Source: Acidobacteriota bacterium
GTDB taxonomy: Bacteria > Acidobacteriota > Terriglobia > Bryobacterales > Bryobacteraceae
DNA length: 64,000 nucleotides
Direction of reading: 5' to 3'
NCBI GenBank assembly: GCA_017307505.1
Contig: JAFKEE010000021.1
Span: 155,949 to 219,948 of the forward strand
This document shows positions 62,608 through 64,000 of this stretch, piece by piece. Below the pieces are notes generated by a model. It was not told the DNA's origin, ran no database searches, and saw nothing but the letters and a program-made list of their open reading frames with translations. Numbering within the stretch: position 1 is the first letter of the stretch; each line of letters opens with the position of its first letter. The position numbers and the translations under genes are program-made.

Positions 62608-63174
62608 TCAGGCGGCGACTTTCTGCTGGTTTCCAGAGATAATATCCTGGATTGCGGCACGGCCACGAGTAAGACGCTGACGGACTGCCTGGACCGTCAA
62701 ACCCATATCGAATGCGATCTCCTGAGTTGACCAACCGTCGAAGTACGTCCTGGACAGTATGGTCCGAAGGGACTCTGGAAGCGAGTCCATAGCAATCCTG
62801 ATCTGTGCGAGACGCGGATCGGTCGGCCGCGGCATCGGCGTGCAGAGGATATCTCCTACCGTGGTGATGTCACCGTCTAGCCTGGCAGGCGCGTCCAGAG
62901 AAGCACAAATCACCTTGGCCTTGAGCTGAGCATCACGGCGATAGTTCCTGGCCCTGTTCACCGTCGCGGCCATAATGAACGGCTCGTCTTTTGCATCCTC
63001 ACGGCCCGCCTGGATCAGCTCGCTAATCCGCAACCAGACTGACTGGACTACATCCAAGGCGGCATCTTCGGCGTCGACGGCCGAGGACTGGCGCAAGATG
63101 CGGAAGGCGGCGCGGATGAGCTTATCGTTCAAGGACGAGTACAAAGAGTCGAAGGAACTGGAAGTTGCGTTCAT
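62608..63174 (-). CDS. Phage-encoded sigma-70-family factor (ECF-like)
   Basis: A product of 188 residues. Region 2 is seen in LIRAAFRILRQSSAVDAEDA and VVQSVWLRISELI; region 4.2 in LPESLRTILSRTYFDGWSTQ and EIAFDMGLTVQAVRQRLTRG, a helix-turn-helix for -35 recognition. It is likely to redirect RNA polymerase to phage promoters. The gene starts 10 bp after the HNH gene. Target promoters are unknown. Confidence 0.8.
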   Translation of the reverse strand: MNATSSSFDSLYSSLNDKLIRAAFRILRQSSAVDAEDAALDVVQSVWLRISELIQAGREDAKDEPFIMAATVNRARNYRRDAQLKAKVICASLDAPARLDGDITTVGDILCTPMPRPTDPRLAQIRIAMDSLPESLRTILSRTYFDGWSTQEIAFDMGLTVQAVRQRLTRGRAAIQDIISGNQQKVAA

Positions 63175-63184
63175 GGCGGTCTCC

Positions 63185-63721
63185 CTATGCTGCGCGGCGG
63201 ATACGGCTGAGGAACGATGGGCGGTAGTCGATCACCTGGACTGCCTTCTTGGCATTGCAGCGGCGGCACAACGGCTGGCGGTTCCGGAAGGAGCTAGTTC
63301 CACCAAGGAATAGCGGCACAACATGGTCGGCCTCGAGCTTGCCGCAGACAGACTCATGCTGGCAGCATGAAACACAGTGATGGTGGAAGAGGTCGAACAA
63401 GTTCTGCTGATCTTGAGCTGTCCAATCTCCTGAGACTGCCAGACGATGCTGATAGCGTATGTTCTTCTGGACAGCCTTCTCTTTGTTTCTCCGTGACCAG
63501 TCCGCGGAGATCTTGCGGTTGCATTGATGGCAAGTGGGACCAAGTCCCATGAATGCGTTCTTCGCTGTAATGAAGTTGTCGCCGGTGGCTGGCATCCAGG
63601 TCTTGCACCTTGAGCAACGGTGTTCGATAGCTCCATTCTGGGAGGTCCTCCATGATGATCTCGGGTTGACCAAAGCCGGGTTCTTGGTAGTAGAAGCGTC
63701 CGTCTGGACTGTCATTGGCAT
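63185..63721 (-). CDS. Phage HNH endonuclease
   Basis: A product of 178 residues from the ATG at 63721 (AGGAGG upstream). A zinc-finger-like N-terminal half (HRCSRCKTWMPATGDNFITA, then CHQCNRK) is followed by the HNH core EADHVVPLFLGGTSSFRNRQ and PLCRRCNAKKA. Phages with cos packaging often have an HNH enzyme near the terminase that helps in DNA cleavage; a homing role is the alternative. It is the most upstream leftward gene in view. Confidence 0.8.
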   Translation of the reverse strand: MPMTVQTDASTTKNPALVNPRSSWRTSQNGAIEHRCSRCKTWMPATGDNFITAKNAFMGLGPTCHQCNRKISADWSRRNKEKAVQKNIRYQHRLAVSGDWTAQDQQNLFDLFHHHCVSCCQHESVCGKLEADHVVPLFLGGTSSFRNRQPLCRRCNAKKAVQVIDYRPSFLSRIRRAA

Positions 63722-63848
63722 AATTGCCCTCCTACCCTGAATTAGTATAGACATTCACATTACACACTGTCAGTCATAGACCACCCATTATCCGCATGCC
63801 ACTGATTTCAAACGGACTATTGCTTCCTCTCATCCCGCATCCGTCCCG

Positions 63849-63890
63849 TTGACTTACCTTAATCGATCACTTACAGTAAGTACTATCGAC
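63849..63890 (+). promoter_or_regulatory. Promoter with palindromic operator
   Basis: TTGACT at 63849-63854 and TACAGT 17 bp downstream form a candidate promoter for the rightward gene. The near-perfect palindrome ACTTACAGTAAGT (63869-63881) covers the -10 region and is a good repressor site. It lies in the divergent gap between the HNH gene and the 63920 gene. Confidence 0.5.
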
Positions 63891-63919
63891 CTTCACGGTC
63901 CACAAGGAGGAGAAGTACG

Positions 63920-64000
63920 ATGGCGAGGCCACCTAAGGAGAAGAATGGCCAGGAGGAGCAGATCTCATCGATCGGGAAAGCCCTCAAGGCCTGGCGCCTG
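63920..64000 (+). CDS. Start of a rightward gene, possible HTH regulator
   Basis: ATG with AAGGAGG nine bases upstream; 27 codons are visible before the window ends. The sequence MARPPKEKNGQEEQISSIGK, then ALKAWRL, resembles the lead-in to an XRE-type helix-turn-helix. A phage repressor or early regulator would fit its place opposite the late operon, but the domain itself is not in view. Confidence 0.45.
   Translation, partial: MARPPKEKNGQEEQISSIGKALKAWRL

Noticed and set aside
62409-62666. 85-codon minus-strand open frame after the sigma factor
   Set aside because: It ends in a good place for coupling to the next gene, but overlaps the sigma gene by 59 bp and has no recognisable sequence or ribosome binding site. 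The hairpin GGGCGG/CCGCCC at 62453-62469 within it also argues for non-coding DNA.

Overview
The window looks like chromosomal DNA of an Acidobacteriota bacterium of the Bryobacterales/Solibacter type. This is inference from content: high GC, a GH106 rhamnosidase, two giant secreted SBBP/beta-propeller proteins, a DinB protein, and a protein with the 'AANRANARKSTGPRT' motif. No rRNA or marker gene is available to test it.

Host part, 1 to about 29,220. A divergent pair opens the window: a partial MDR oxidoreductase on the minus strand and a GH106 alpha-L-rhamnosidase. A short HxlR regulator follows, then an ArnT/PMT-like GT-C glycosyltransferase, an MFS exporter with a DeoR regulator, a DinB protein and a two-BON-domain lipoprotein. 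An unrecognised two-gene minus-strand unit lies at 10.6-12.3 kb. Two tandem paralogous secreted proteins of 1955 and 1923 residues fill 12,980-24,627. Then come tRNA-Arg(TCT), threonine synthase, a purple-acid-phosphatase-like enzyme and an ATP/ADP-type nucleotide transporter.

Boundary and accessory zone, 29.2-33.1 kb. A 25-bp fragment resembling the 3' end of tRNA-Gly sits at 29,222-29,246 and is the best candidate attachment site for the element to its right. Next to it are small unknown genes, a zinc-finger peptide, a DUF4145 protein, a membrane-anchored coiled-coil protein and a CoiA-like nuclease. This is a typical lysogenic-conversion or defence-type cargo zone.

Prophage, about 33 kb to beyond the right end. 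Nearly all genes run on the minus strand as a late operon, which ends at a rho-independent terminator at 33,093-33,127. Read in the direction of transcription (right to left) the order is: HNH endonuclease, sigma factor, small membrane and unknown proteins, small and large terminase, portal, head morphogenesis protein, morphogenesis protein, scaffold, coat protein, connectors, tail tube, tail chaperone G/GT, tape measure, minor tail protein, a giant tail-tip/fibre fusion, then fibre-like and membrane proteins. This is a long-tailed (siphovirus-like) layout. G/GT carries a clear GGGTTTC -1 frameshift site. No integrase or recognisable endolysin is in the window. The right end has a divergent promoter with a palindromic operator and the first 27 codons of a rightward gene.

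The most interesting spot is 53.85-55.57 kb. A rightward cassette interrupts the leftward late operon. It holds a 24-bp tandem repeat, an unknown 122-residue protein and a TIR-domain protein. A decayed duplicate of the 3' end of the neighbouring morphogenesis gene lies on its other side, so the cassette looks like an inserted immunity cargo. Other notable signals are clusters of TGTCA-n-TGACA palindromes in two late-operon gaps, a tryptophan-heptad miniprotein, and -10 boxes only 6-8 nt upstream of several ATGs, which suggests leaderless transcripts.
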